From contig NW_006281103.1 in the NCBI RefSeq assembly GCF_000203795.2, positions 815,658 to 879,657 of the forward strand: DNA of 64,000 nucleotides, in the 5' to 3' direction. Positions 37,593 through 49,241 of this stretch are shown piece by piece. Positions within the stretch are counted from its first letter, which is position 1. Each line of letters opens with the position of its first letter. Origin of the DNA: Batrachochytrium dendrobatidis JAM81. Lineage: Eukaryota; Chytridiomycota; Chytridiomycetes; Rhizophydiales. The notes beneath the pieces are model-generated. The model was not told the DNA's origin. It did not search any database and saw nothing but the letters and a program-made list of their open reading frames with translations. The translations under genes and the position numbers were made by a program.

Positions 37593-39313
37593 TTATTCTA
37601 CATTAGACGCACAGTCGACGGTATTGAAACCACGACCATATACTTGATCCCAATTAAACATGGTGGATTGGTTTTCCGCTCCAAATGCATCAATCATGTT
37701 TTGCATCTCATCCAGATCAAAACTGATAGGCTGAGCGCTTTCAAATGTCTTGCATTTTGCTCCTTGTCCATAGATATGCTTTTGATCTTGTGTGATGAAT
37801 GTGCCAATGGTGCGAAAAGTTAAAGAAATGCGCTCCAAAACTGAATCAAGTGTATCAGTGGTGTTGGAATGTAAAGCACTATTCGATTTATCTTGAGCTA
37901 TTCCATGTAACCAGAGAGCATTAGTTTTTAATCCCATTATAAATAAAGAGTTGTTTGGTAGATTGAACCGTTGGGTCTTTCTTGATGGTTTCGTCAATAA
38001 TGGCGACTGAGTAGGCAATTCAGAGTGCTGCGTCCAGATAAACAGCCGTATTTAGTTTGAGCATACAATGTTAGATATTTAAAGGTCGACAATGTGAAGC
38101 AAAAATATCGCGCTTAGACAACTATGCTTACAAAAGTAGAATGTCGAGTATCACGTTTGGAACGCAATACCATGGTACGCTCAGCACCTAATGATAGATT
38201 TACAATACTTGTACCAGCAACCACATCCAATGTTTTGTCAGAGTGTTCAGAAATGTAGTCCTTTCCATCACGATATAGTTGAATCAAAACATGGTTCAGT
38301 TCATGTCCCAAGAGATGGCTAATGTGACGACGAATAAGATCCACAACGGGAGTACATGGATAAAACTTTGGATGCGTGTCTGCAGGATGTCTGTAAATGG
38401 GGATCGAGTTGTTTGTGGCTGGATCGCATATTCCCTGGACGCAGACTAAACGAGGAACAGCACCTCCACGATGAAACATCTCTTGCCAAGCGACTTCGTG
38501 CTTAAGAGCGTAAAATAGACCAGTGTGTGTTTCAGTGGTAGTCGATGTAGTATTCATATTGAGTAGAGATGGAGGCATGACATTATGGACAAGGCGCGAA
38601 TCGCCAGCTCCGTAGATATGCGCAAGATCCTTTCCAATTATACTTTCCAGATGACAGACATGTCCATACCACGTAGATATGGTATGCATAGCTTTCATAT
38701 GTTTGTGCATGTTGTTGTGGCCGACACATTCATAAGGCACAATCACATCTAAACCCAGAAAAAAGGCATCAGCGGCAGTTGCTAAAATAGAGGTATAGGA
38801 AAGAAGACCACATAAAATCACAGTGCGAATATTGTTGGATGCAAGGATTGAAGCCAGACTTGTTCCGGAAAATGCAGATGGACTATGCTTGTTAATAACT
38901 AAATCAGAAGGACAAACAAGAGCTTGTATGTCTGAATGTAGCTGGTAGCCCCAAGAGTCGGCAACACAACAGTCAGAAGGGATTGGCCGAGTCAAAGAGG
39001 AATCGTTCATTGGTGCTAGAGCATATTTAGATTCAGACGGACGAGCAATTGGTGTGATACTGACCGAGGTAGAATTGGTAGGCAGAGAGAGAGATTTGAC
39101 CCAAATCACACTAGGAACATCTGAAGTGGTGGCAGAGTATGTATTGGACAATAATAAAGGATTGTAGCGAAAATTAGAGAGTAGATTGGAGATGGATCTT
39201 TCTTGTTCACCGACAGATTGAACATGCTTAGAAGCCAGGTGGCCTCCAGGAGTAAGGTAATCGTTCTGCAAATCCATACAAATCACGGCGACCATCGATG
39301 AAAACGAAATCAT
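37593..39313 (-). CDS. Isochorismatase-like domain fused to AlkB-type 2OG-Fe(II) dioxygenase
   Basis: Two exons (39313-38132 and 38006-37593) give 531 residues, or 525 if the second ATG at 39295 is used. Residues about 8-220 are an isochorismatase-like hydrolase (AVICMDLQNDYLTPGG, VINKHSPSAFSGT, VILCGLLSYTSILATAADA). The position usually held by the catalytic Cys appears to be Ser. Residues about 270-500 are an AlkB domain of the ALKBH2/3 type: NHVLIQLYRDGKDYISEHSD carries the iron-binding H-x-D, followed by SIVNLSLGAERTMVLRSK, PNNSLFIMG and a distal His in WLHGIAQ. ERISLTFRTI contains the arginines that hold 2-oxoglutarate. It is likely a nucleic-acid dealkylase with an accessory hydrolase-fold domain. 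Its 5' end faces, and may overlap, the F-box/LRR gene. Confidence 0.88.
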
Positions 39314-39348
39314 TTTGGATTGCAAGAAACTTTGTTCAATTTCAAACC

Positions 39349-41214
39349 ATGAACAATCGTGTCGATGCAACCACGTCTTTTGTGCAACAGTCCATAGCTG
39401 GGTCACTTCCTGCTGAACTGCTGCAATGGATTGTCCAGTTGATGCTTACTCTTCCTCCTGTTCGCTTACGACCGACTCGTTCGATTACTGTGCTTGCACT
39501 TGTATGCAGACATTGGAATAAAAGTCTAAGACCTCTCCTATGGACTTCTCTATCCTTACATCCATCATTCCTGTCTAAACCATCGTTTGTCAAATGGTTA
39601 TCCAATATTACCAATACCACTAGTTCTTGGCTACTTCGATCCACTCGTCATTTTTATGTGCATCATCCGCCCGACTCTCCTCAAGGACACTCAGATCTAC
39701 TACAACTGCTTACTGCCATACGCAACAGTCGTCCAGGCAATGATGCACCACTTCTGTCTCTTCGCTTGTCTGGCATTAGGTTTCCCAATAACGAGCTGGA
39801 CGTGATTGCACCATCCGCAAGTCCTTCGCTCCTACATTTGTCACTCTCCAACTGCATTTTGGATGCTCAATCACTACATACGAATGTCATAGCTCGTCTT
39901 ACTCTTGGTAGCAGTAGTTCACTGTCTACTCTTTGTCTAGACAATGTTGACTCCGTGGATGATTCTATACTGTTGGAAATTATCCATAACTGTCACTCTA
40001 TCAAATCATTAAGCATTGCAGAATGTCAGTCTGTGACAGATCTGAGTGTCAAGACTGCCATTGAACTGTGGCCTTGCTTGACTTGGCTGAACATTTCGGG
40101 TACAAGTATCACGTTGACCTCCATGCGCTGTTTAGCAGAAAGGGAATCATCAAGAGTAGCGGATTGGGATGCAAATAAAGCGTCCACGCCAAGTGGCAAT
40201 TGCCAATTTAGCCACCTCACCCATCTAGCTATTGCTAATTGCTCATTTCCAAAAGCAGTAACAAGGCTGTTAGCACAATACTTGTCTTCGTTGACTTTTC
40301 TACAATCATTGGATGTATCACATACTTCTTCAGGATGGCCTGCACTTGCAAGTGCCATGATCCCTGATACACATGCACGTCCTTTACTCGTGTCGGAACA
40401 AATGCTACAGCAATATACATCACAACTATCTAATTTACGGTCATTATCTTCAGAAGATCATACACTTGATAATGGTCATAACCTATTTGGATTGATGAAC
40501 GGCAATGAACAGGATCAAACATCAATTCAGTCAGAACTACAATCTGATGCAAATCAAGCGCAAAGTCTCAAGGATTCATCCTTTTATCGTCATCTGCCAA
40601 CGCGGTTTACTATGTTGAAGCAATTAAGAATTGGATGGCATGGACTTTTATTGGAGCAAGATTGCAGACTCATGTTCTCCCGTATGCACGCACTAACACA
40701 TTTATGGATTGCAGATATAGTGTCGCTTTCACCTCGGGCTTTACAAAATATTCTAGTGCGGTGTCCGTTGCTCACCCATTTACATTTGCCTAGTCTGCCA
40801 AGAAACCAATCACCATCAGCAATTTTACTGCATCCATCCGACTTGATAGCATTGATACCATCAAAAGCAACGCAACTAGAATGGGTGTCGATGGTAGGAC
40901 ATTGTGTAACGGCAGACGTATTACGATCCATTGGATTAGGATGTCGTCGATTAGTTGGAATAGATATTTCAATGACTCGGTCGTATCTTCAGCTTCCAAG
41001 AGTTGGTAGTGGTGGAATGGGTAGCAGCACGGAGCATCTCACCACGGCAATCATTGGAGAGTTTGTGGAGATGGTGGTAGGACTGCAGGTAATGAGATGC
41101 GCAGGATTGGGACTGAGTGCCAAGGATATGCGATTGTTGTCGCAACGCTACCCACATGTGTCTTTTGAAGACTGCCTGGCATCCACTCCTGTAGACTGGA
41201 TAGAAATGAATTAA
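39349..41214 (+). CDS. F-box and leucine-rich-repeat protein
   Basis: A single exon of 621 residues from MNNRVDATTS. An ATG 51 bp upstream at 39298 is in frame but would overlap the neighbouring coding start. An F-box-like segment lies at about residues 15-65 (SLPAELLQWIVQLMLTLPP, LALVCRHWNKSLRPLLW). It is followed by cysteine-type LRRs: LHLSLSNCILDAQSL, LCLDNVDSVDDSILLEI, SLSIAECQSVTDLSVKTA, LTWLNISGTSITLTSM and a later set around LRIGWHGLLLEQDCRLM. Such proteins usually recruit substrates to SCF ubiquitin ligases through Skp1; the substrate is unknown. It is divergent from the isochorismatase-AlkB gene. Confidence 0.82.
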   Translation: MNNRVDATTSFVQQSIAGSLPAELLQWIVQLMLTLPPVRLRPTRSITVLALVCRHWNKSLRPLLWTSLSLHPSFLSKPSFVKWLSNITNTTSSWLLRSTRHFYVHHPPDSPQGHSDLLQLLTAIRNSRPGNDAPLLSLRLSGIRFPNNELDVIAPSASPSLLHLSLSNCILDAQSLHTNVIARLTLGSSSSLSTLCLDNVDSVDDSILLEIIHNCHSIKSLSIAECQSVTDLSVKTAIELWPCLTWLNISGTSITLTSMRCLAERESSRVADWDANKASTPSGNCQFSHLTHLAIANCSFPKAVTRLLAQYLSSLTFLQSLDVSHTSSGWPALASAMIPDTHARPLLVSEQMLQQYTSQLSNLRSLSSEDHTLDNGHNLFGLMNGNEQDQTSIQSELQSDANQAQSLKDSSFYRHLPTRFTMLKQLRIGWHGLLLEQDCRLMFSRMHALTHLWIADIVSLSPRALQNILVRCPLLTHLHLPSLPRNQSPSAILLHPSDLIALIPSKATQLEWVSMVGHCVTADVLRSIGLGCRRLVGIDISMTRSYLQLPRVGSGGMGSSTEHLTTAIIGEFVEMVVGLQVMRCAGLGLSAKDMRLLSQRYPHVSFEDCLASTPVDWIEMN

Positions 41215-41606
41215 AATTGATCTAATGGCTGTTTGGATGAGGAATCGGTTGAACATGGGTTACTGCAGGGTCAAGGTCATGCACTTGCGAATAGACATGA
41301 GGAATAGACTCGAGTGTAGACAGAGTCCATGTATCTGTAGGAGACACGATGTCTCCCAAACAGTTATCAGTCAGACTAGTATGTTGTGATGAACCAGTCG
41401 ATAAATTATCAGCTGCCATATGTGTGGATCTATCGTGAAGATCATACACTGAGGATATTACTGCTGTACAATTCTTCAATAGCCATGACCACATGGCTGT
41501 ATTTCACGACAGGTTTGCAGCCGTATTCACGTAAAATAAAACACTATTTTACTTTGAAATAGACGATGGAATATAAGCTGCAATTCAATTATTTTTATTT
41601 GTAATA
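41215..41606. other. Intergenic, no confident gene
   Basis: About 390 bp between the F-box/LRR and GH76 genes. A 90-codon minus-strand frame (41494-41222) has no recognisable feature. An inverted copy of the dispersed repeat core sits at 41514-41537. Confidence 0.5.
41514..41537 (-). repeat. Dispersed repeat core, inverted copy
   Basis: GCAGCCGTATTCACGTAAAA is the reverse complement of the TTTTACGTGAATACRGCYGT core seen at 19898, 37450 and 45395. Confidence 0.5.
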
Positions 41607-43571
41607 TCATCCAATCATATTTGCTATTATCCAGACAGCTATCATATACATTGAGACTGTCCATATAGATGCTCTAGATGTGTGCATGGCTTGAGATGTG
41701 TTTGCACCCACAATAGGAATCCACGAGGCAAGAGATGACTCTGACAATGTCATTGTGGATTGTAAAGTAGATGTGGTTGTTGATGGCATATAATCTGTGG
41801 TGGATGTTGACGTGTATGTTGTGGATGAATTGGAATTTGTGGTATCAATGGCCTGAAGCATAATCATGGCCGAGTTGAGCAGTTGTACAGTCTGGTACTG
41901 ATCATTAAGTGTATATGGCGATATGGGCACTCCTATAAAGTTCACAGCAATCAGCCCACGTTCCATGTTATTTTTATAATTGCATTTTGTAAGATTCCAC
42001 TTTAAAACCAGAGTTGTCATTTTGGCTTACCTGACCATATTTGACTACAGTTCCATGAGGCTCCGCATGTTTTGACCATTTCTGATAATGATATTTCGAG
42101 TCTTGTCTGAATCAGTTTACGAATTTTCGCATCCTCGACTGTTTGATACGTATCTGTAAGTCCTCCGACAAGAATCCCTTTGAACCATGCCTGCTGCACA
42201 CACTTTGCTCCTAGCTCGCATAGTGGTTCAATCAGCACGGCATTCGAGGTTGAAAACGTTTCTAGCGTGGCATTTAACAGCGTCCGTAGCTGATCAATAT
42301 AGGGTTCCAAGGCGGTGTATTGGTACATGTATCCAAGTGCACTAAGAAGTAATCCTGATGGGGCACTCCATTGCTCTCGTGAATAGAGTTTGCACGCTAA
42401 CTTGACGCTAGTGGGTTTGGATAAAGGTGACGGATCTGATACCACATGGCTTGTGCTTGCATTGATGGTGGATGCATGCGCTAGTGATTCGTAAACGGAA
42501 AATTCGGTTGTAATCAGTCCAGAATCTGCCATCCAGTTGTAGGTCTTGTCAGCCCACTTTTTGTATGTGACGTTTCCTGTGATGCCGTAAAGACGTGCCG
42601 AGAGAGCCATGAATCCAGCGTTAGTGATGGTAGATTTGATCTGTTGTGATAATGGGACAGTTGTGTCTGTGGGAATTCCACCTGAACAAAGTGTTTCGTC
42701 CCATGCAGATTGAAGCTGCATCCACGTTCGTTGAGTTAGGTTACCGAATGTGAGTGCTGCTGGATTAATCTGTGCCAATGATCCAAACACCTCTGTTCCC
42801 TTGGCAACTATTAAATGGTTATATTTCAAATACAAATGATATTCACACAATGGTATTGGTAAATAAATAATTGAATCAAGCATTCAATGTCACATTGCTC
42901 CACAATTTTGTAGAGCTGAATAGACTATACCTGCTAATCCCCAAAGAACCAATTTGTCGTTGGTTTTCCCGTGCATTTGGATCTCCAGATGTGCTAGATT
43001 ACCGCCGAGAAAATCACCGAGACCTTGAAAGCTTGCAATATTAAGCGATTTTCTTAATATATCTAATACAGGGATATCGTTTGCAGTCCCGAGGTATCCA
43101 ATGATAGACTACAGTCATTATAATTTGTGTTATGGTCGATATATTTTAAAAATGGTTGAATATGTGATATACATCTAAATTACTAGCTACGGCTGTACAT
43201 GTAGCTCTGAGCTTTCAAAGCATAATACATACATGCCATGTTAATGCTGATTCTCCCCATAAAGAGAATTCTGGAATGCCAAAAGCACCAAATGAATTGG
43301 GCGGATTGTCCAGTAAAAGATTATGTACAGCTGCAGCCTGCGTCAATCGGAGTGTATCTATTTCAGCCATATTAAATAAATTGCATGTCAGACGTCTATG
43401 ATGAGATATGCATTGGAAATAGGACTTACCAGCACTGTTTATATCCAGAGTTGAATTGGTGGCTTGAGCGTACTTGCATGTAGCTACAGCTATACTCAAG
43501 ATGAAAGTAATAGTGTTGGCAAGATACGATGCACGATTGCCCATCATGCATACTACTGGTTTGAAATACAT
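41607..43571 (-). CDS. GH76 family (DFG5/DCW1-like) cell-wall protein
   Basis: Five exons (43571-43430, 43357-43233, 43108-42931, 42807-42031, 41932-41607) give 515 residues. An N-terminal signal segment (ANTITFILSIAVATC) leads into the alpha6/alpha6-barrel GH76 domain: FGIPEFSLWGESALTWHSII, LVLWGLAAKGTEVF, NAGFMALSARLYGIT, KWADKTYNWM, and C-KLYSREQWSAPSGLLLSALGYMYQYT. The C-terminus is S/T-rich and ends in a hydrophobic stretch (TVSMYMIAVWIIANMIG), suggesting a GPI anchor. DFG5-type enzymes link GPI proteins to the wall. The normal catalytic Asp-Asp pair seems to read Asp-Lys here (TNDKLVLWG), so activity is doubtful. Confidence 0.85.
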
Positions 43572-44072
43572 TGAATTGGAATCTCGAGTTTATATGTAGA
43601 ATGAATTTGGCCGTTTAAATCAAGGCTAAATGAACCTGGATGGCTTAAACACAAAAGGTTTCAATACAAGTTTGAAGGTTTGGATAAAGCCAGTATATCT
43701 GTTCACTAGATGTTCGAGTGTGGTTTATCCAGTATAAAACGTGTAATTATAGGTATTGAAAGCAGATGTGGATATTGTTTGGACCCCATATAGGTAGACC
43801 AGCTACTATTATAATATCAAGCATGGCCAATCGAAAGCATATCTGATAATTCGGAGTTTACGGCCAACGACAAAAGGTATGAAAACGGAGAGATAAATTA
43901 AAAATTGTCAACAACCATACGCGTATGTCATGCGTTTGAAATACATAAACTTCATTAACCACACTTTGTGTCGGGTTGGGTTGTTACTTTTGCGACTCTT
44001 ACCACCGAATCCAGCATCGTTTTGGAGCTTGAAAAGAGTGTTTGAAAGTCGCAGGTGTAAATTGTGACTGCA

Positions 44073-44179
44073 AGTTTGCTGCTCCTTTCGAGTCGATATA
44101 AAATACCACTCATTTGGTCCAACACTGCTTGATAATCTGGTACTGGTCTTGTTCTGACACGAGACCAGCATTTTATCTA
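44073..44179 (-). repeat. Dispersed repeat, copy D, inverted and near-identical to copy C
   Basis: The reverse complement matches 32597-32705 over about 107 bp, with one 2-nt deletion and only a few substitutions; the right half is almost unchanged. This is far more similar than the other copies are to each other, so this segment moved or was exchanged recently. Confidence 0.75.
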
Positions 44180-44939
44180 AAGCCTGTACCCTGACTCGAA
44201 ACAATCGTGCAGTTTTACAAACCAAAATTTCATGTTTTTAAACAGTTGAATCAGCAGCCTAAATGATGCCATCAGAATATATACTAGGCATTTTGAAATC
44301 GACATTTTATCTTCATTGTCGATGGCTGTGAAACATGAAAACGGCTGCTTGAATTGCAAAACGATCATTTTAAACATGAGAATGATTCTAGGTCAATTTA
44401 AACAAGTGAAGAATTGGCACACCATAGTGGCAATTTTCAAACAGCTCAAACATCAAATGGCACTCAAAGGCATTTACAAGATATAATTTGACAGCAAATC
44501 AGGGCATTCTGGCAGTGATGAATTAGATAATTTGCTGGTTGGGTTTGCAGAAAAAACAGCCAAAGCTGGATGATGCAAGCAAATACTCAGCCAACATATA
44601 ACAAAGGGATACATGATTGCGGTATAGGGATTGCCAGCTTTAATGAGGGCCACATGTGCTGCTCAGCTCATTGCTGATGCTAAAAGCATACATTGCTTAA
44701 GGTTTGAGGCATATTTGCTACCACTTCAATGTCTTGCTTGATCTTGACAGGTTTGAACCAAACCCGTATTTACGTAGAACGAGTCGTCTATATCTTGCAG
44801 TAATTGCCTTTATTTTGCTGTGAAATAAACAATGGTTAAATGTTTACTGCGCTTTCCTACTACAGATTGACACTCCCAATTCAAAATCACAATGTCCATC
44901 GTAAGGATAGCCATAGCTTGATTCCATGGCTTTGAACTG

Positions 44940-45420
44940 AAATTATTCTCGGTCTCCCTTTTTCATCTTTTGGCATAGCCATACATTGTGTAATCGTCAA
45001 GTTTGAAACTAGATTCATCCATTGTAATCTAGATACTAGGCTCGATTATTCTCAATACAACTCTAAACTCCACTTTATAACCTAACATCACAGATACGCC
45101 TGTGATTTAGTTTAAGAAAACAGAGATCGCATGTCTGGAATACAGCTGTTGTTTTCATATCGATCGTCCAATGTTGTAATAATCAGTTTAGTGAAAGGGA
45201 GAGTTGAAAATCCAGCAAGTGTGAGATGTGGTAAAACTGACATGAACGTTTGTTCGGCCTATACAAGATAAGCGCAAAGACCAGTAAACTAAGAGTTTAG
45301 AGCACACTGCTGTTCAGTAGATGTGGCGAGAATCCTCATTTCATGAGACTGGCTGTTTATTACACCCTTACTTAGCATTTCATTTACATGAATACAGCTG
45401 TAAATATTCTTATGGCTAAT
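44940..45420 (+). repeat. Dispersed repeat, copy B
   Basis: The longest copy. It carries CATACATTGTGTAATCGTC / AAGTTTGAAACTAGATTC, CAGCTGTTGTTTTCATAT, CCAGTAAACTA, GGCTGTTTATTACACCCTTA and TTTACATGAATACAGCTGTAA in the same order as copy A. No intact frame is present. Confidence 0.65.
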
Positions 45421-45714
45421 CGCTTGCATTGCCGATTCACAGCCACCCACCGCTAGCAATAAATTATCCCTAATTAATATATTTATCAACAGCCCTTAAA
45501 CCAAGTCACATTGACTTTCATGATTTGGGATCTGGCTTATATATTCAAACCATTCAGCTAACCTAGCCACTCGCTAATACAAAACTTTTCGTTGCCAGGC
45601 CATATTTTATTACAATTACAATTTATTTACCAGTATAATAATCCAAGACATAATTGCAGTACAGGTTGCTATTTAAGCTTTAAAGATTTCACTCCATAGG
45701 TAAGATATTGATGA

Positions 45715-46115
45715 ATGGTTTGCGTCTCCTACCCCCCACAATCCTTTCAAATCGAGATGCCACTCCTAGTGGGCAACTCGTCCCATACTTTGATATATAC
45801 CCACAAGCGAGCAGTCTTATTCGGAGAGCATTACGGAGTACAGCGATTGAGTTATGGCGACGTATCCATGTCTAATCGCATCGACTACTGGCATGACCTG
45901 CAGTGCACATCCTATTTTCCATGGTGCAGTTTCACAGGTTTTAATGGTGAGTTGATAAGCTTTTTCATGAAAAGGGCTGATCATGCAAATGTTGTTTTTC
46001 AAATGGCAATTGCATGGGCGGTTTGATGTGACACTAGTCCATAGTGAGAGTTGTACTAATGCATACTTTTGTTACTATAGTCAAGTGTCAAGTCATCCAT
46101 AGACATAGCATATGA
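45715..46115 (+). CDS. Possible small two-exon gene, unknown
   Basis: An ATG at 45715 opens a frame that meets a clean donor (AATG|GTGAGT) at 45946. It can join an acceptor (TTACTATAG) at 46080 to give 88 residues ending in VIHRHSI. The product has no signal peptide and no motif that I know. Phase closure and good splice sites are the only support, and the segment lies in a repeat-rich stretch, so it may be chance. Confidence 0.25.
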
Positions 46116-47924
46116 GGTGTGAAGCAGAATGCCAATGCAATCAAGCGTTGAAATCAGTCTCGATAACTTTGCTAGGCTTGATGTTGGCTGCTTTTTAGTC
46201 AAAGTGTGCGGCATATGTGGCTTGGCTAGCAATACTATTTGACTTGTGACGCCAGTCTTTTTCCACATCATGCCGGCTTTCCTGGTGGCCAAATGGGTAT
46301 AGCCTGCATATGCTTGCTGTTAGGATACCAAGGTCTGTTTTGAATCTGCCAAGGCGCTCATTTGCCTCTAGTCGAGGACGTCATTGACTAGTGTTCATGC
46401 ATTCAAGTCGCTACAATAGGCCGTCGCTTGTGTCCACACTAGCATATAGTTTGATGGACAACACAAGATCTGAACAGAGTTGAACTTTTTGAAAGTCAAG
46501 TGCCTCACTATTTGCCGCTCGACCTCACACAGCCCACTTTGTACCATTGAGCAGTATATCTGTGCAGCCATCCACTTTCTGAATCCTTTCAACTTTATCC
46601 ATTTGTGCGATTGTCTTCAACTCATTTGTATTCTGTTTTGTATCCTCATTCATTACCTGCTTCATCCTTGGACCTTTGCCGTCTGGTATACACACTCTTG
46701 AATATCTGACGAGTGTACAAAGGTGATTAGTTTCTATTCAGAGTGGCAGTTCAGTTTGTCTGCCTGTTCAAACATTTTCGTCACATTCCTCCTTTATCAA
46801 TTGGTTTACTCCATCCATGATTGAATGGATGAAAACATGTACAAATCAGGATATCCTTGTTTCCCACCTACTACCTGTTGGAAATGGATGCCTATACGGA
46901 TACCATATCGGGTATAGTGGAAGGCTGCATTTTGATTCCTTACTGCTCTTGGTCGGCACATTTACAGACTCGAGTCTTGGGTTTTTATTGTTGCCAGTTT
47001 CCTTTTCAAGCTGTTCAATAGTAGACAATGATTGGAATGGATGTGGATTGGGGTTTGGCCCGACCGTTTAAGCGTGTCGTAGTCTAGAAAGCTTCGCGGG
47101 AAAATAACGCTACAAGTTTGCTGACTCTCGACCCATCGCTTTGGCTTTTGGCTCTGCGCTCTTGGACCTCCGCCTTTGCATCCGAAATAGAATCTTGATA
47201 TCTAATCGCCGCTTTCAACGGCTTCAATCCCATCTACTTGCAACTCACTTGACTATGGCCACATGTTTGTCAAACAAACAAACTTTTGGTCACTTTTCAC
47301 TAGTGATTAGATGTTAATGTCGTTTGCTCCCAACCCCTCTAATCATTTATTACTTGACTGTTCGTTGATGTTAAATATGCGATTTGGCGAAACTTACATT
47401 TTTCCTTTTTATGCTTGAAATTGTTTCTTGGCGGCACTCGTAACTCACGCTTTGATATCGCACCATCTAAATACCCAACCAATTTACCACTACCATATAC
47501 CAGGTTACATATCGGGAACTCTGTTTTATCAAAACCTTGACAAGTTAGAAACAGCAATATCTGCTAGTATTCTTTATTTTAAACTTGCCCATCGCTCATC
47601 AACGTTCAAATAGCCAATTGTTTCTCAAAAGTGTCGACATTGAAAAGCTGCCATCAGTAGTTTAATCTCGTCTAGTACTCAATAATTATTACCTCATTGT
47701 AAGTTTTGTGTACCCCTATTTGCCAAAGCTTAAATTTATATTTTTTGACATCAAGCCGATACTCTTGAACTAACGAGTTTTATCCACACTTGAACGCTTA
47801 CATTGTGTGCCATTTCGACTTGCTTTTGGGTCTGTAGCTTCATCTATCTTGCTTGACGCATCTACGCGACAAACCATCTTCCCAGCACTCGCTTTTCCGC
47901 TCTACATCAAACTCAAAATCTTGG

Positions 47925-49228
47925 GTAAGTTTATATTGGTATTTTGCATTATACCATGCTTTCATTTAAAAGCAGAATAATGGGTTGGCGCACGTTGGTC
48001 TGTGTGCAAGTTTAAAGCCCAGTCCACACTTGTTCATTAGTGATGCATTGTACGCATAGCTAGTGAGCATGGCTACTGGCTATGTTCCGGTTTCAATTTG
48101 ACTTTCCACTATCCATGCAGTCATGTGGTATTATTGGCACGATCCGCTTGTGGATTGTATTTGTTCTATCTGCACAGCCGATACCCATTCAATGCCAATC
48201 TTTGGAGTCCTAAACTTTGTTCAGGCTTTCCAAAGTGAGCCATACTGACTTGAATGATGGCTTAGGATATCCGCTTTGTTCGTACTTGTGGTGGCTATGC
48301 CAAGCTATGGTGTATTTTGTTTCACGTGACTTATTGCTCAACATCAGGGTTTGTTTGAGTAGTTTTGCGCATGATTGGATGAATGGGTAGTTTAGTACAA
48401 TCAGCTATTAATGATGGTTGATACCCGGATAGACTGCTTTCATGTTGAGAATGTAATGTGGGGCTTTATTGGCATGGCCCGTCTTGTTCTTGTTCCAATC
48501 ACTAGTTGACACTCTTTCCACAGCCCCATCTTCCATCAGCAGCATGCTTTGTTCTGCCATATCATACATGAATGATTATGTATATAATGCAGCTCACCAA
48601 CCAAAATCACCCATTCTGGCAAACTACTTTTTTCCCACCTGACCACTTTTTCTGGGCAACCAATCACCCTTTGTACTAGAGTCCTCCAAGTGGGGTGAGC
48701 AGACCTTTTAATAACTGAAAACATTCAAGGTTGGTCGCGCATCTTTGTAAAGGGTTTAGGGTCAGGGTGAACTCGCACACACAATCACATTTACTGTAGT
48801 TGTAACAGTTCCCTTCCAACCGTTTATTCATTAATATCTCGTCAACCCTGGCTATATATTACCACCCTAACCCCTATTTCAGCAATTTGAATTCACTTGA
48901 GCCGCTACAGTAGTTGGACAGCAATCCACACAGCGCGTGGCATTGAATTGGTTGGCTGGATAGCAAAAGAGGCGGGTGGTCTTGACTTTCCACCAACTTT
49001 ACAACTAGTACATTTGACGGGCCTGTGTTTCTACTACCAGTAATATACACTGCTCTTCAGCTATAGAATTACAGTTGGCTAGTCCCAAACTTATTCCCTT
49101 CAATTACCCAATACCGCTTGCCTTTATCCCTGGCTGCATTCGACTTCTGGACTTGTTTGACCATCAGTCACTGACTATCCAAAGTTGTATCCAGCAGAAA
49201 AACTAATCCACTCTTGTTTCTTTCACAG
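47925..49228 (+). other. Possible 5' UTR intron of the GT2 gene
   Basis: A consensus donor (TTGG|GTAAGT) at 47925 and a strong pyrimidine-rich acceptor (TTTCTTTCACAG) ending at 49228, 13 bp before the GT2 ATG, could bound a 1.3-kb leader intron. That is ten times longer than other introns here. No coding potential lies between them. Transcript data are lacking. Confidence 0.35.
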
Positions 49229-49241
49229 CTACATAATTATA

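Larger units (their letters stand above)
43572..47924. other. Gene-poor, repeat-bearing region
   Basis: About 4.3 kb with no gene that I can support firmly. It holds repeat copies D (44073-44179) and B (44940-45420), a partial repeat core near 44763, and a weak two-exon candidate at 45715-46115. The remainder shows stops in all frames on both strands, and no tRNA or rRNA was recognised. Confidence 0.55.

Noticed and set aside
41222..41494. 90-codon minus-strand frame between the F-box/LRR and GH76 genes
   Set aside because: No recognisable feature, and it abuts a repeat core; not supported as a gene.
48765..48875. TTTAGGGTCAGGGT and CCACCCTAACCCC resembling telomere repeats
   Set aside because: Only one or two units each, in opposite orientation; too short to call an interstitial telomere.
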